Below, piece after piece: positions 61,949 to 64,000 of a stretch of 64,000 bases of DNA. The stretch is from Notospermus geniculatus (lineage: Eukaryota > Nemertea > Pilidiophora > Heteronemertea > Lineidae): NCBI GenBank assembly GCA_002633025.1, contig NMRB01000788.1, forward strand, positions 89,429 to 153,428. Reading direction: 5' to 3'. The notes beneath the pieces were generated by a model. The model searched no databases. It saw only the letters and a list, made by a program, of their open reading frames with translations, and had not been told where the DNA came from. Made by a program: the position numbers and the translations under genes. The stretch's first letter is position 1, and each line of letters opens with the position of its first letter.

Positions 61949-63634
61949 ATCCACACTCAGCATTGTTCTTGTATCTCAAAGCCACAGCTGAATCACCCAA
62001 TGGCCACTCAATGCAGTTGCCTCAGCTCAGCAGACAGTCCATTACTCCATTACAGAATTCCTTATTCATGCAGTTTTCGGGGCAAGCCTACCTACTTGAA
62101 TCTGTAGATCTTGCCCAGATCTTGTGGATATAACCTGTAAAAATAAATGTCACAACTTTGTAACTATATATTGACCCAAACGCCCAGTACTTTGTTATAG
62201 ATAAGTGTTGTGTGATGTGGTCTTCCCAATGGAAATGAGACTGTTTGTTCCTTGAACAATGTCCTCTACTAAAGTGTCTTTGGCCTGGAGGAAAATGCAG
62301 TTTCCTAGATTCAAACTTGTCCATCAGTGTCCATGATCATGTCTGTGACATTTTGAGATGTCGGACATCTTCCATAACAGGTTGGGAATAGTTTGTATCA
62401 AGTTGGAGAATATGGCATTGGTTCTATACAAACCATAACAAACCAAATGATTGTACTCACCTAAAACCAATGAACCCCAAGCCTCTTATATTGTTCACGT
62501 CTAATCAGCGTTGTCATCCTCGAGTCCGAGTTCCCTTTGTTAGATCCCTCTGCATTGTTTTGTAAAAAAAGGGCATTGGCTGTCGTTTTCGTATCAACTG
62601 CCCAACTACTGTTGTTTTGTTGATTCTGGACCAAAATTTGTATTGTGACGATTATTAACCAGATTGTAATGGCCAGGGAGTTTGTGTTTGCCTCAGACTC
62701 TGGTCAAGTTGTCATAATGGACCTGTAAAATTGCTGTATGCCCATTCCTCCTTTTGACAGGCACCCCTGTATCTACCGTAATTACTAAATATGTCAATAA
62801 CCACTTTCCTTGACACAACTTGGATGGCTTCATTTAGTCAAACTGTATATCAAGTTTAACATGATGAATGCTGAACTCATCTCATACCGATTTGTATTTT
62901 CCAATTAGAGTCTCGTGTCAAAGGAGATATAGCTGATTGTCATTCTGAGAAAAACAATGTTATTCATCAGCATTCACCATGATAAAGTATTCTATGATGC
63001 AGGTTCATGACCTGAAAACTTTGTGAGACTGCATTGATAATCCTTTAGAATTTTGATGGAAATCTAATCTGTGAAACGTAATCAAATCTACATGTAGAGT
63101 GTTCCTTGACCTGAAAACTTGCCACGGTTGAAATTAGATGTACATGTATGTTATAAACCTGATTCTGTTTAAACCTGATGCCGTGATACTGAGTGGACCC
63201 CCTTCTTCCTAAAAGCATTGGAGGACAGCTTTTCCCCTGTTGTAGATGCATACCTTGCAAGCTTTGAAAGCTGTCATATTATAAAACCAATTATCTCCTG
63301 AAGGGTCTATATTAGATGTCAACTACAGATATGCTGCTTGTGGTGGTGGTAGTGGAAGTTGTCACATTATTTGTTAGGAATTCCTATTTCATCAAGAGTC
63401 TGCTCACTCTTTCTGAGGAATTCAGAAAAAATTTCCTCTGTGGTTGTTTTCAGGTCCTACTCCTACCCTATGTAGATATGTTTGTTTGTATGACTAGTTC
63501 TTACTATGTAATGGGTTCCCTGTTCAATATGTCATTTGAAAAATAAATTGGTGATTAATTAATTAAAACATACTAAATTCTTCATTCTGATTGCATTCCG
63601 CGGAATCAGAGGTTTGCGATGGTGAATCTCTGTT
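61949..63634. other. Intergenic stretch between convergent genes
   Basis: It lies between PRKAR2 (+) and the apextrin-like gene (-). The frames here are short and motif-free. Confidence 0.5.
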
Positions 63635-63639
63635 TTATT
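63634..63639 (-). terminator. AATAAA overlapping the stop codon of the right-edge gene
   Basis: On the minus strand the stop TAA lies inside AAATAAAAC, so the hexamer AATAAA overlaps it. The true polyadenylation signal may be elsewhere. Confidence 0.2.
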
Positions 63640-64000
63640 TCGAATAATAACATACATCAAAGAACGCAGGAGTTGCATTGTTGTAACTCGTGACGGGTTT
63701 CGGCATTTTCTTTGATTCCACCTTGATGCTGACTTCCTCACGCCCTATCTTTACCCTAATTTTCTTGGCATTCATCCCAGAGACCTCTTGACAGCGATGC
63801 GTCACAGGGAACAAGACAAAAGGTTTGTTTGGGGGGAGAAAGATCGGATTCTGGGTGTAACCATCATCCCGACAACAAAGCTCAAATCCCAGTGTTGTAT
63901 AGGCCTGGTATTTGTCGTTTCGTCCTTCATGAATAAACATTGGAGTGGATCCATGTGACTGTTCTTGGAATCCGCGCACTGCACGCCGTTTGTCGTTGAC
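63635..64000 (-). CDS. Terminal exon of an apextrin/ApeC-like protein (partial)
   Basis: On the minus strand the frame is open from the window edge to a TAA at 63635-63637, about 121 codons. Visible features are GSTPMFIHEG, GFELCCRDDGYTQNPIFLPP, PFVLFPVTHRCQEVSGM, a basic KKIRVKIGREE stretch, and a final FFDVCYYSK. The pattern CCRxDG - NPIxLP - PFxLF - CQxVxGM - CYY is what I recall from the C-terminal parts of apextrin-related secreted proteins of marine invertebrates. The paired Cys residues suggest an extracellular disulfide-bonded domain. The start lies beyond the window; 63979 is GTG, not ATG. The gene is convergent with PRKAR2. Exon status is confident; the family name is from pattern memory only. 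Confidence 0.6.
   Translation of the reverse strand, partial: VNDKRRAVRGFQEQSHGSTPMFIHEGRNDKYQAYTTLGFELCCRDDGYTQNPIFLPPNKPFVLFPVTHRCQEVSGMNAKKIRVKIGREEVSIKVESKKMPKPVTSYNNATPAFFDVCYYSK

Overview
This is eukaryotic genomic DNA: AT-rich, intron-dominated and dense in short repeats and palindromic transposon relics. The dominant feature is one long gene on the + strand, the type II regulatory subunit of cAMP-dependent protein kinase (PKA-RII, PRKAR2). Twelve coding exons with consensus splice sites and matching phases run from 31263 to the stop codon at 58892. They encode the pseudosubstrate site and both complete cAMP-binding domains. The residues look invertebrate (RRKSV inhibitor site, PEADEDD acidic linker, SKSNISDLR tail). 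Together with the repeat types and the apextrin-like exon at the right edge, this suggests a marine invertebrate, perhaps an echinoderm, hemichordate, amphioxus or mollusc. The species cannot be settled by eye.

Layout. 1-3.5 kb: upstream flank or intron with a foldback MITE and a dispersed repeat. 3.5-31 kb: three candidate alternative 5' coding exons (ending at 3606, 11023 and 27902). All end in phase 1 before an identical G|GTAGGT donor and would join in frame to the pseudosubstrate exon at 31263. The dimerisation/docking domain of RII was not found and probably lies upstream. 12-25 kb holds several 0.5-1.1 kb tandem duplications, some joined by a single N, which look like two haplotypes assembled in series. 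31-43 kb: a large intron with more tandem duplications, hairpin-led repeats, a hAT-like MITE around an N gap, and scattered degraded minus-strand reading frames. 42.8-58.9 kb: the remaining RII exons in order. 58.9-63.6 kb: intergenic DNA with MITEs. 63.6-64 kb: the last exon of a convergent minus-strand gene resembling apextrin/ApeC proteins.

No bacterial features, CRISPR arrays or rRNA genes were seen. The two tRNA-like sequences look like SINE heads, not functional tRNAs. The observations most worth checking are the alternative RII first exons, the unidentified coding-like segments inside duplicated blocks at 16-21 kb, and the transposon insertion that distinguishes the two copies at 31.6-33.1 kb.
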